Origin: an uncultured Megasphaera sp.
GTDB taxonomy: Bacteria; Bacillota; Negativicutes; Veillonellales; Megasphaeraceae
DNA length: 10,360 nucleotides
Assembly: GCF_958350005.1 (NCBI RefSeq)
Contig: NZ_CATWFF010000069.1
Coordinates: forward strand, 1-10,360
Direction of reading: 5' to 3'
Below are positions 1-6,837 of this stretch, in pieces; the stretch's first letter is position 1; each line of letters starts with the position of its first letter. The position numbers and the translations under genes are program-made. Under the pieces are notes generated by a model that was not told where the DNA came from, did not search any database, and worked only from the letters and a program-made list of their open reading frames with translations.

Positions 1-23
1 GATAATATACGTATCTATGTCAA

Positions 24-1118
24 TTAAAATGACAGCTCCTGCCAGCCTTTTATTTCTGTGATTCCCAGTCCCGGTGCATCAGTCAGTACCAGGCGTCCAT
101 TCTGATACTGCAGACCGCCTGCTACCGGATCTGCTGCCATCAGATCGGCTGCATCCAGATCATTTTTTTGAATACATCTCATACCGGCAGACAAGCTGGC
201 CGCTGCAGTAATTCCTACTTTAGACTCGAGCATACACCCCATCATGCAGCCCACGCCGGCAGATGCCGCTACAGCTGCCATTTGCGCCGCCGGCGCCAGT
301 CCTCCGGCTTTCATGAGTTTAATATTGATGAGATCACAGGCCCGCATGGACAGCAGACGAAACACATCGTGAGGGCTGAACACGGCTTCATCGGCCATGA
401 TATCCACATCGACATGATCCGTTACCTGCTTCAGTCCTTCTATATCCCAGGCCGGCACAGGCTGTTCCACCAGTTCAATATCCAGCCCGGCATCTTCCAT
501 GCGGCGAATAAGGCGTATCGCTTCTTTTGCAGTCCAGCCCTGATTGGCATCCAGACGAATCCCCATATCCGGACCTACAGCCTGCCGTACAGCAGAAACA
601 CGCTGAAAGTCAATATCGGCGCCGACACCAACTTTCAATTTAAGCTGCCTGTACCCTTCAGAAACGGCTTTACGGGCATCATCAGCCATCACCGCAGGAT
701 CATTGACACTAATCGTCAGATCTGAGACCACTTCGTTCCTGGCACCGCCAAAAAAGCGGTATAAAGGCAAGCCATATTTTTGACCAAATAAATCATGGAC
801 GGCCATATCTACAGCTGCCTTCGCCGACGTATTATGTACCATAGCCTGCTGAACAGCCTGCAGAATATCTTCCCGGTCATCAATATCCCGGCCTATCACA
901 GCCGGGGCAAGATACTGCCTGATCGCCGCCGCTGCAGACGTGTGGCTGTCTCCTGTAATGACTACGGTTGCCGGCGCATTGCCATAGCCGACAGAACCGT
1001 CATCGCCGATAACCTGTATGATCAGGTCCTCTGCCGTACGGACCTGGCGCAGCGCAGTCTTAAAGGGCGTTTTTAACGGCACAGAAATTTTTCCAATACG
1101 TATATCCTTGATTTTCAT
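24..1118 (-). CDS. Dipeptide (L-Ala-D/L-Glu type) epimerase, enolase superfamily
   Basis: This 364-residue protein belongs to the muconate-lactonizing/mandelate-racemase branch of the enolase superfamily. Visible features are the K-x-K acid/base motif (LKLKVG, K160 and K162), metal ligands D190 (RLDANQGW), E218 (VEQP) and D243 (MADEA), and the opposite-face base K267 (INIKLMKAGG). The CMLES stretch (295-299) and the DxD pair D320/D322 are marks of the L-Ala-D/L-Glu epimerase group, where DxD holds the dipeptide ammonium group. Such enzymes (YkfB, YcjG) epimerise L-Ala-D-Glu released from murein so that it can be broken down as an ordinary dipeptide in the cytoplasm. The ATG at 1118 follows AAAGG (1128-1132) at nine bases. 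It lies 121 bases after the HAD gene on the same strand, beyond a stem-loop, and has no evident role in histidine synthesis. The exact dipeptide specificity cannot be read from sequence: other dipeptide epimerases share this fold. Confidence 0.87.
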   Translation of the reverse strand: MKIKDIRIGKISVPLKTPFKTALRQVRTAEDLIIQVIGDDGSVGYGNAPATVVITGDSHTSAAAAIRQYLAPAVIGRDIDDREDILQAVQQAMVHNTSAKAAVDMAVHDLFGQKYGLPLYRFFGGARNEVVSDLTISVNDPAVMADDARKAVSEGYRQLKLKVGVGADIDFQRVSAVRQAVGPDMGIRLDANQGWTAKEAIRLIRRMEDAGLDIELVEQPVPAWDIEGLKQVTDHVDVDIMADEAVFSPHDVFRLLSMRACDLINIKLMKAGGLAPAAQMAAVAASAGVGCMMGCMLESKVGITAAASLSAGMRCIQKNDLDAADLMAADPVAGGLQYQNGRLVLTDAPGLGITEIKGWQELSF

Positions 1119-1197
1119 GGGCTTCTACCTTTCTCAGCACCTGTCAGCATACAGCGTCTCCGAATGTACAGACTATGCAGAATGCCTGGCGCACAAA

Positions 1198-1236
1198 CAG
1201 ACAGACTAACGCATATACCATACGCAAGTCTGTCTG
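1198..1236 (-). terminator. Stem-loop after the HAD gene, possible his operon terminator
   Basis: A perfect 10-bp inverted repeat (CAGACAGACT at 1198-1207, AGTCTGTCTG at 1227-1236) starts three bases after the stop codon of the HAD gene. The 19 bases between the arms can pair further, with two G-U wobbles and one mismatch, leaving a loop of about five bases. On the minus strand it is followed by only TTTGTGC, so the U-tract is poor and termination may be partial. Read on the plus strand it is followed by CTTTTA, but no plus-strand gene ends here. It could act as a terminator, a partial read-through element feeding the epimerase gene, or a 3' end stabiliser. Confidence 0.55.
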
Positions 1237-1239
1237 CTT

Positions 1240-2358
1240 TTATCGCAATATAGTCAAAATATCTTCTACAGAAGGAACAATATAATCTGCTCCTTCTTTC
1301 GTAAACATGGCCCGGGCCTTTTCGCCGTCCAGCCCGGTCAGCGTACCGATCATTACGGCTCCCATAGCTTTGGCACACCATACATCAGCCAGGGAATCGC
1401 CGACAATATAATAGATTCCTCGTTTAAAGTCCCCTGGCCGCTTTACATAGTCTGCATACAGTTCGGGATGGCGTCCAAAAGCTCCCAGATAATACGCAAA
1501 AGGATTCGGTTTATCCAAAGACATCTTCAGCTGTTTCGACGCTTCTTCCACATCCGTATACGTTGCTACATAGAGGGGATCAAATTCTTCCAGCCAGTGA
1601 TATGTACGGAAAGGCACTTCCATTTCCATCTGCGACCGTCCCGTAGCAATGGCGATTTCATAGCCCCGCTTCTTCAAAGTCTGGAACATCTGCCGAATTC
1701 CTTCAGCCGTCCCGAGAGGTACTTCACGGCGCAGAAATCCTGCCTTTCCAGGAGCATACGGTGCCTTGCCGTAAGTCTGTGTATACAGCTCATCACCAAA
1801 GTACCATTCCTGAAAGGCTGCAAAATGAAGCTTCCATAAGGGGGAGTTCAACGGCGTCCACGTCTTGGAAGATTTTCCCAGAGAAGATTCTACGGCTTTG
1901 GACAAGTACGCAAATACCTCGTCTTTTCCAGCCCGGTCGGGAATGACGTTGATAAGCCGATGGTACACCTGGGCAGCGTCAGGGACTTCGATATTGCGCA
2001 GCAAAGAACCCAGGTACTGTACGTCATCCATCGTATTGAGGTAAATATCGACGGCGCAGTGGTTGCGCTCATATTGTTCCAGCATGAGCCACAGCGTAAC
2101 GACAATATGGGCGTGTACCATATCCCAGTTGCTGTTGACGCCGTGCTGCTTGAGCCAGTTCAGGATGACATCGTGATCCCAAAAGCGAGCCCGCAGCGCA
2201 TCAATCTGCGCATCTGTTACATCAGCCGTGACCACTTCTTTCCCCATTTTCATGAAGGCTTTACTGTAGTACCATTCCCACAAGCACAGAGCCGATACAT
2301 CGAAATACCGCTTTTCGCTGAGAAGGACACCATCTACGTCAAAGATAACTTTTTTCAT
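1240..2358 (-). CDS. HAD-superfamily hydrolase with large helical cap, candidate histidinol-phosphate phosphatase
   Basis: A 372-residue protein with all four HAD motifs: motif I FDVDG with nucleophile D7 and acid/base D9; motif II ATGRS with T239; motif III lysine K283 (LDKPNP); motif IV VGDSLAD with D321 and D325. The region between motifs I and II is about 230 residues, far longer than a usual alpha cap, and is rich in Trp and Tyr (for example around 26-31, 60-68 and 173-186). This suggests a phosphomonoesterase with a large lid over the active site. The ATG at 2358 follows AAGGAG six bases upstream, and that site overlaps the hisIE stop codon, so translation is probably coupled. It is the last gene of the his operon, and no other histidinol-phosphatase is in the window, so I infer that role. 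A phosphoglycolate-phosphatase-like or house-cleaning function remains possible. Superfamily call is firm; substrate is a guess. Confidence 0.8.
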   Translation of the reverse strand: MKKVIFDVDGVLLSEKRYFDVSALCLWEWYYSKAFMKMGKEVVTADVTDAQIDALRARFWDHDVILNWLKQHGVNSNWDMVHAHIVVTLWLMLEQYERNHCAVDIYLNTMDDVQYLGSLLRNIEVPDAAQVYHRLINVIPDRAGKDEVFAYLSKAVESSLGKSSKTWTPLNSPLWKLHFAAFQEWYFGDELYTQTYGKAPYAPGKAGFLRREVPLGTAEGIRQMFQTLKKRGYEIAIATGRSQMEMEVPFRTYHWLEEFDPLYVATYTDVEEASKQLKMSLDKPNPFAYYLGAFGRHPELYADYVKRPGDFKRGIYYIVGDSLADVWCAKAMGAVMIGTLTGLDGEKARAMFTKEGADYIVPSVEDILTILR

Positions 2359-2367
2359 TATATCTCC

Positions 2368-3081
2368 TTAAAAGGTTTTGTCCAAATGACCGACTGTTTT
2401 TTTATTGCCTTCTACATGAGATCGCTGTTCCAACACCTTCATGACGTCGTTGACAGACACGCCTACATCTTCCCATACGACAGCAAGATGGTACAGCAGA
2501 TCGGCCGATTCTTTGCACACTTCCAGGCGCAGTGCATCGGCTTCAGCTGATGAAGTACCGGCTACAGGATCGGCATTTTTTGCGGCGATAATGACTTCTG
2601 ATGATTCTTCACCGATTTTCTTGCAAATTTTATCAATGCCGGTCTGCAGCAAGTAGGCTGTATACGACTTTTCTGTCGGATGAAGGCGTTTTTCTTTAAT
2701 TTCATCTCCCAGACGCGACAACATGGACAACCCGCCCGTATAGGTGCCGTCCCAGCCGGCTAAACGCCGGAAGAAGCATGATTTATGACCTGTATGGCAG
2801 GCCGCTCCGGTCTGATCGACAATGACGAGAAGCGTATCAGCATCGCAGTCGACAAATATATCGAGAACCTTCTGGAAATGGCCGGATGTTTCGCCTTTAT
2901 GCCATAATTCCTGGCGGCTCCGGCTGTAATACCAGGTTTCACCAGTAGCGACTGTCTTTTCCAGCGACTCTTTGTTCATATAGGCAACCATCAGGATCTG
3001 GCCGCTTCTTCCTTCCTGCACGACAGCCGGTACAAGACCGGCAGCATCAAATTTAATATCTGCTATTGCTACTGTATCCAT
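2368..3081 (-). CDS. hisIE: Bifunctional phosphoribosyl-AMP cyclohydrolase / phosphoribosyl-ATP pyrophosphatase
   Basis: A fused HisI-HisE protein of 237 residues, carrying steps 2 and 3 of histidine synthesis. The N-terminal HisI cyclohydrolase domain (about 1-115) has YYSRSRQELWHKGETSGH at 51-68, the metal-binding acidic run D78-C79-D80-A81-D82, and zinc-type cysteines C95 (ACHTGHKSC) and C102. The C-terminal HisE domain (about 119-222), a MazG-like pyrophosphohydrolase, has SYTAYLL at 139-145, KKIGEESSEV with E158, E159 and E162, and KESADLLYHL at 190-199. A loop around 170-183 looks slightly longer than usual, and about 15 residues extend past the usual HisE end, which makes the protein longer than the roughly 200-residue family norm. 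Its ATG shares one base with the hisF stop codon (TGATG), so translation is likely coupled. The order HisI then HisE in one chain is the common bacterial form. Confidence 0.97.
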   Translation of the reverse strand: MDTVAIADIKFDAAGLVPAVVQEGRSGQILMVAYMNKESLEKTVATGETWYYSRSRQELWHKGETSGHFQKVLDIFVDCDADTLLVIVDQTGAACHTGHKSCFFRRLAGWDGTYTGGLSMLSRLGDEIKEKRLHPTEKSYTAYLLQTGIDKICKKIGEESSEVIIAAKNADPVAGTSSAEADALRLEVCKESADLLYHLAVVWEDVGVSVNDVMKVLEQRSHVEGNKKTVGHLDKTF

Positions 3082-3845
3082 CAGCGTTCTGCCCCTCTCA
3101 TTGCAATCCCCTGCCCCTGCAGGTATCTCTTTAAGTCTGGAATATCGATCTGGCCAAAATGAAATACCGATGCTGCCAGAGCGGCATCAACGCCTACATC
3201 GAAGACGTTTTTAAAATCTTCCATACATCCGGCACCGCCAGAAGCGATAATCGGCACAGGCAGTTCCGTTGCCAGGCGACGGTTCAGGTCCAGGTCAAAA
3301 CCGGCTTTTTCTCCATCTGAATCCATGGAGTTCATGCATATTTCCCCGGCGCCGAGAGCTACGCCCTGTTTTGCCCAGGCAATGGCATCAATGCCCGTGT
3401 TTTTGCGTCCCCCTTCGACATATACCTGCCAGCCTCCTTTTCCGTCCCGCTTGGCATCGATGGACAAGACAACGCACTGACTGCCAAACCGCTGCGCTGC
3501 TTCCCGAATCAGTTCGGGCCGCAGAACTGCTGCCGAATTGACTGATACCTTGTCAGCACCAGCCCGCAGGACCTGATGAAAATCATCAATCGTACGGATG
3601 CCGCCGCCAATGGTAAAGGGAATATTGATCGCTTCCGCTACAGACCGCACGACGTCAAGAAAGATATTGCGGTGTTCGTGCGTTGCCGTAATATCATAAA
3701 ATACCAGTTCGTCTGCCATCTGATCAGAATAATATTTTCCTAATTTGACAGGATCATCGACATCCTGAATATGTTTAAACTGTTTGCCTTTTACAACGCG
3801 GCCGTCGCGCACGTCCAGACAAGGTACAATTCGTTTTGCCAGCAT
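3081..3845 (-). CDS. hisF: Imidazole glycerol phosphate synthase, cyclase subunit
   Basis: A 254-residue (beta/alpha)8 barrel that takes ammonia made by HisH and converts PRFAR to imidazole glycerol phosphate plus AICAR. The N-terminal signature VPCLDVRDGRVVKG (7-20) carries catalytic D11, and the second catalytic aspartate is D130 in LSIDAKRDG. Phosphate-binding loops are visible as IGGGIRT (79-85), KVSVNSAA (99-106), NSMDSDGEKAGFD (172-184) and IIASGGAG (199-206). Length fits the family (about 250-258). The gene begins one base after the hisA stop codon, with AGGGGG inside the end of hisA as ribosome binding site. It lies next to its sister barrel hisA and two genes from its partner hisH, the usual arrangement. 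Confidence 0.98.
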   Translation of the reverse strand: MLAKRIVPCLDVRDGRVVKGKQFKHIQDVDDPVKLGKYYSDQMADELVFYDITATHEHRNIFLDVVRSVAEAINIPFTIGGGIRTIDDFHQVLRAGADKVSVNSAAVLRPELIREAAQRFGSQCVVLSIDAKRDGKGGWQVYVEGGRKNTGIDAIAWAKQGVALGAGEICMNSMDSDGEKAGFDLDLNRRLATELPVPIIASGGAGCMEDFKNVFDVGVDAALAASVFHFGQIDIPDLKRYLQGQGIAMRGAER

Positions 3846-3846
3846 C

Positions 3847-4563
3847 TTACATTCCCCCTAGTCCGCGAATTTCTTCCATCGTAATACGGCCTTCATACAG
3901 TGCTTTACCGGTAATGGCACCATATACATTCATAGCCTGCAGCTTCTTTAAATCGGCAATGCTGCTCATACCGCCGGAAGCGATAAGACGGATAAGCGGC
4001 AGCTGCTGCAGCTGCTGCAGCATATCCATATTAGGGCCGGTCAGCATGCCGTCACGGCTGATATCCGTATATACAATGGTATGAATGCCGATAGACAGCA
4101 GAAACTGAGCAAAGGGAAGTACCTTTTTATCACTGCCGTCCACCCAGCCCCGCGTTGCTACGACATCGCCTTTGGCATCAATAGATACGGCCAGAGACGA
4201 GCCGTATTTTTTTGCCATTTCCGTAATAAACCCTTCATCTTCCACCGCTTTGGAGCCAATAATCACACGGCTGACGCCGGCATCCAGATACGCACGAATC
4301 GCTTCTTCACTGCGAATGCCGCCGCCGACCTGCACGGGAATATCGACAGTATTACAAATGCGGCCAATAATGTCGGCATTACAGCGGCTTCCCGAAAAAG
4401 CGCCGTCCAAATCGACGACATGGAGATACACAGCACCTTCGTCACGCCATGTTTTGGCAGCTTCCACAGGGTCATCAAAATAGGTCGTACTGTCTTCCTT
4501 TACGCCCTGGCGCAGGCGAACGGCATGACCGCCCTGAATATCAATTGCCGGAAATACGATCAT
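3847..4563 (-). CDS. hisA: ProFAR isomerase (phosphoribosylformimino-AICAR-P isomerase)
   Basis: A 238-residue (beta/alpha)8 barrel that carries out the Amadori rearrangement of ProFAR to PRFAR. It opens with FPAIDIQGGHAVRL, giving catalytic D8; the second catalytic aspartate is D129 in VSIDAKGD. Phosphate-binding motifs are VQVGGGIRS (78-85), RVIIGSKAV (99-107), TDISRDGMLTGPN (166-178) and LIASGGMSS (193-201). Length is typical (about 240). The ATG lies three bases after the hisH stop and is served by GAAGGAGGG, which sits within the end of hisH. Residues 182-188 (LQQLQQL) are encoded by a CAG/CTG-rich tandem repeat at 4000-4020, noted separately. The internal twofold symmetry shared with HisF is visible from the paired GGGIR and SGG motifs. 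Confidence 0.98.
   Translation of the reverse strand: MIVFPAIDIQGGHAVRLRQGVKEDSTTYFDDPVEAAKTWRDEGAVYLHVVDLDGAFSGSRCNADIIGRICNTVDIPVQVGGGIRSEEAIRAYLDAGVSRVIIGSKAVEDEGFITEMAKKYGSSLAVSIDAKGDVVATRGWVDGSDKKVLPFAQFLLSIGIHTIVYTDISRDGMLTGPNMDMLQQLQQLPLIRLIASGGMSSIADLKKLQAMNVYGAITGKALYEGRITMEEIRGLGGM
4000..4020. repeat. Short CAGCTGCTG tandem repeat inside hisA
   Basis: Two copies of CAGCTGCTG followed by a further CAG make a 21-base run that encodes L-Q-Q-L-Q-Q-L on the minus strand (HisA residues 182-188). The repeat unit is nine bases, so gain or loss of a unit would keep the reading frame and change the helix by three residues. The run is also partly self-complementary through CAGCTG and CTGCAG. 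Confidence 0.75.
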
Positions 4564-4566
4564 GAC

Positions 4567-5184
4567 CTAGCCCTCCTTCTGTACGTGTTCGATAACGGAC
4601 TGCAGCAGCTGTTCGCCGACGGCACCGCTCTTTTCCGGATGAAACTGAAAGCCAATGACGTTGTCCTTGCCGCAAATAGCCGGAACAGGCTGGCCATAAT
4701 CGGCAACGGCAATGACATCTGGCGTATTTACCGGCGATTTATGATAGGAATGAACAAAATATACATACGGATGGGCCGGCAGCTTTTCCTGGAGCCAGTG
4801 TTCCTGCCGGAATTCCAGCTCATTCCACCCCATATGCGGCACTTTTAAATGGGTCTGAAACGGTACGATCTGTCCGGGCAGAAATCCCAGTCCTTCATAC
4901 AGGCCGCCTTCATAGTCTTTTTCAAACAGAGCCTGCATCCCCAGGCAGACGCCCATGAAAAATTTTCCTGCCTGTACCTGTTCCTGCAGCAAGGGAATTA
5001 ACTCGAATTTCTGCAAGTTAGCCATGGCATCCCGAATGGCGCCGACGCCGGGAAGTTCGACAATAGCCGCGTCGCGTATAACCTGGGGATCTCTCGTAAT
5101 CTGCACATCTGCGCCCAGCCGCTTCCAGGCATTATATACATTGGCCAAATTGCCTACTTCATAATCAATAATCGCTATCTTCAC
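4567..5184 (-). CDS. hisH: Imidazole glycerol phosphate synthase, glutaminase subunit
   Basis: A 205-residue class I (triad) glutamine amidotransferase that supplies ammonia to HisF. The nucleophile is C80 in GVCLGMQ, and the His-Glu pair is H182 and E184 in FQFHPEKSG. The loop LPGVGAIRDAM (44-54) and the HisH signature PHMGWN (116-121) with FVHSYH (143-148) set it apart from other amidotransferases. Length is normal for HisH (about 200). The start is a GTG at 5184, two bases after the hisB stop, preceded by AAGGGGTG; the conserved MKIAIIDYEVGNL N-terminus begins right there, which supports it. It forms a heterodimer with HisF, encoded two genes downstream. Confidence 0.97.
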   Translation of the reverse strand: MKIAIIDYEVGNLANVYNAWKRLGADVQITRDPQVIRDAAIVELPGVGAIRDAMANLQKFELIPLLQEQVQAGKFFMGVCLGMQALFEKDYEGGLYEGLGFLPGQIVPFQTHLKVPHMGWNELEFRQEHWLQEKLPAHPYVYFVHSYHKSPVNTPDVIAVADYGQPVPAICGKDNVIGFQFHPEKSGAVGEQLLQSVIEHVQKEG

Positions 5185-5186
5185 GG

Positions 5187-5771
5187 TTATAACACCCCTT
5201 TTGTCGAAAGTACACTCGTTTCATCGCCGTCGATGCGAATCGCTTCTTTCAGCGCATGGCCCAGTCCTTTGAACACAGATTCTACAATGTGATGGGCATT
5301 GGTGCCGTATAAATTGGCAACATGCAGATTCATGCGGCCGTGAACAGACAGGGCATACAGAAATTCCCTGAGCATTTCCGTTTCAAACGTGCCAATTCGT
5401 TCTACCTGCAGAGGCACATCGTACACCAGATACGGCCGGCCGCTCAAGTCGATGACAATGCGCGTCAGTGCTTCATCCATAGGGCAGTAAAACATGCCGT
5501 ACCGGCGAATTCCCTTTTTATCGCCCAGAGCCTGAGTCAGGGCATCGCCAAAAACAATAGCCAGATCTTCCAGCGTATGATGGGTATCTACGTCCAGATC
5601 GCCATGGACATGGAGCGTAATATCCATCCCGCTGTGGCAGGCCAGCAAATTCATCATATGATCAAAAAAACCAATTCCCGTCGTACCGGCAAAGGTTCCT
5701 GTTCCGTCGAGATTGAGCGAAACGGCAATCTGCGTTTCTGCCGTTTCCCGTTCTATCTGGGCACTACGCAT
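5187..5771 (-). CDS. hisB: Imidazoleglycerol-phosphate dehydratase (monofunctional)
   Basis: A 194-residue protein of the IGPD family, which removes water from imidazole glycerol phosphate to give imidazole acetol phosphate. The two manganese-binding histidine clusters are visible as DTHHTLED (62-69; H64, H65, E68) and TNAHHIVESVFKGLGHAL (157-174; H160, H161, E164), with FFDHMMNLLACHSGMD (35-50) giving further ligands. The length is that of the stand-alone dehydratase. The N-terminal HAD histidinol-phosphatase domain found in the enterobacterial HisB fusion is absent, so that activity must come from another protein. The start codon overlaps the end of hisC by eight bases, and AGGAGG lies within hisC six bases before the ATG, which indicates coupled translation. 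Confidence 0.98.
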   Translation of the reverse strand: MRSAQIERETAETQIAVSLNLDGTGTFAGTTGIGFFDHMMNLLACHSGMDITLHVHGDLDVDTHHTLEDLAIVFGDALTQALGDKKGIRRYGMFYCPMDEALTRIVIDLSGRPYLVYDVPLQVERIGTFETEMLREFLYALSVHGRMNLHVANLYGTNAHHIVESVFKGLGHALKEAIRIDGDETSVLSTKGVL

Positions 5772-6837
5772 GGCTTACCTCCTGCTGGAAAACAGCTGCC
5801 ACTCTTTCTGCAACATCCATCGTCGTCGCCGTAATGCGCAGGCAGTTCTGCAAATCGGCAGCCTTATAGAATCGCACGCATATGTCGGCCCTGCTCAGAG
5901 CCTGTACCATAGCCGGGCCGTCCGGTACGTGAACCAGAACAAAGTTGGCTGCACTCCGGTAGGCAGTGACGCCGGGAAGAGCATTGAGCTGATTGCGGAG
6001 ATACTCTCTGGTCGCAATAGTCGGCGGAACGTTATGAGCCAATATGTCATCTCTGTGGGCCATGGCAATTCTGCCGACCAGCTGAGACAAAACGTTCAGA
6101 TTATACACCAGTTTAGGCAGTGACAAGGCTTCGATCACGTCTTTTTGCGCCACTGCATAGCCAATGCGCAGCCCTGCCAGGCCAAAGGCCTTGGACAAGG
6201 TACGGACGACAATAAGATTGTCGTATTGCCCCAGCTTGGAAATAATGCTGTCCTGCTGCGCAAATTCCAGATACGCTTCATCAATGACGACCGGATTGGG
6301 CGAGGCCTGCAGCACTGCTTCGACATAGGATAAGGGCAGCAGTTCTCCTGTCGGGTTATTCGGATTGCATAAGAACGTCAGTTTCGGCTGCAGTTTCTTT
6401 TCCTGTTTCAGGAAGGCTTCCTGATTCCGCACATATCCTGGCAAATCGGGGACAGCCACCACCTTGGCGCCGGCAATTTCCGCATCAATGCCGTAAATAT
6501 CAAAGGTCGGCGTGTGGATCAGCACCGTATCACCGGGATTGACAAAAGTATTGACAATCAGGCTGATAATTTCATCACCGCCGCTGCCGACCAGGACTTC
6601 TTCCGGCCGGCACGACACATAGTCTGCCAGAGCAGCCCGCAGCTGTTCTGCAAACGGATCAGGGTAATGGTACGACGGCGTCTGGTCCAGCTGTTTCAGA
6701 AACTCTGCCTTAACGGCTGGAAAATCAAAGATATTATAGGGACTTTCATTGGCATTAATAACCGTATGTTCCCTGATTTCCGGTACGTGATACGGTTCAA
6801 AGGAGCGAATCGTATGGCGAAGCCAGTTATTATTCAT
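5764..6837 (-). CDS. hisC: Histidinol-phosphate aminotransferase
   Basis: A 357-residue fold-type I PLP aminotransferase that transfers an amino group from glutamate to imidazole acetol phosphate. Seen are the SGGDE cofactor-phosphate loop (85-89), CNPNNPTG (157-164), DEAY (186-189), the PLP-binding lysine K216 in SKAFGLAGLRIGY, and the substrate carboxylate arginine R334 in CLRIT. YHYPDP (56-61) is the N-terminal signature common in HisC. Length fits the family. The ATG overlaps the end of hisD by eight bases and follows AAGGAGGAG at a good distance. Members of this family can also act on aromatic amino acids or related phosphates, but the place between hisD and hisB settles the assignment. 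Confidence 0.96.
   Translation of the reverse strand: MNNNWLRHTIRSFEPYHVPEIREHTVINANESPYNIFDFPAVKAEFLKQLDQTPSYHYPDPFAEQLRAALADYVSCRPEEVLVGSGGDEIISLIVNTFVNPGDTVLIHTPTFDIYGIDAEIAGAKVVAVPDLPGYVRNQEAFLKQEKKLQPKLTFLCNPNNPTGELLPLSYVEAVLQASPNPVVIDEAYLEFAQQDSIISKLGQYDNLIVVRTLSKAFGLAGLRIGYAVAQKDVIEALSLPKLVYNLNVLSQLVGRIAMAHRDDILAHNVPPTIATREYLRNQLNALPGVTAYRSAANFVLVHVPDGPAMVQALSRADICVRFYKAADLQNCLRITATTMDVAERVAAVFQQEVSHA

Noticed and set aside
853..872. A 20-base run identical to 7998-8017 (dipeptide epimerase gene and hisD)
   Set aside because: Both copies lie in the same frame and encode the same short peptide EDILQAV in a helix. Shared codon preference explains it better than a repeat element.
1960..2550. 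A 196-codon plus-strand open frame across the hisIE-HAD junction
   Set aside because: It runs antisense over two real genes, and its translation is not protein-like in any family I know.
4081..4848. A 255-codon open frame on the plus strand opposite hisA and hisH
   Set aside because: It is antisense to two clearly conserved genes, its translation shows no recognisable domain, and it crosses a gene boundary. It is a shadow frame.
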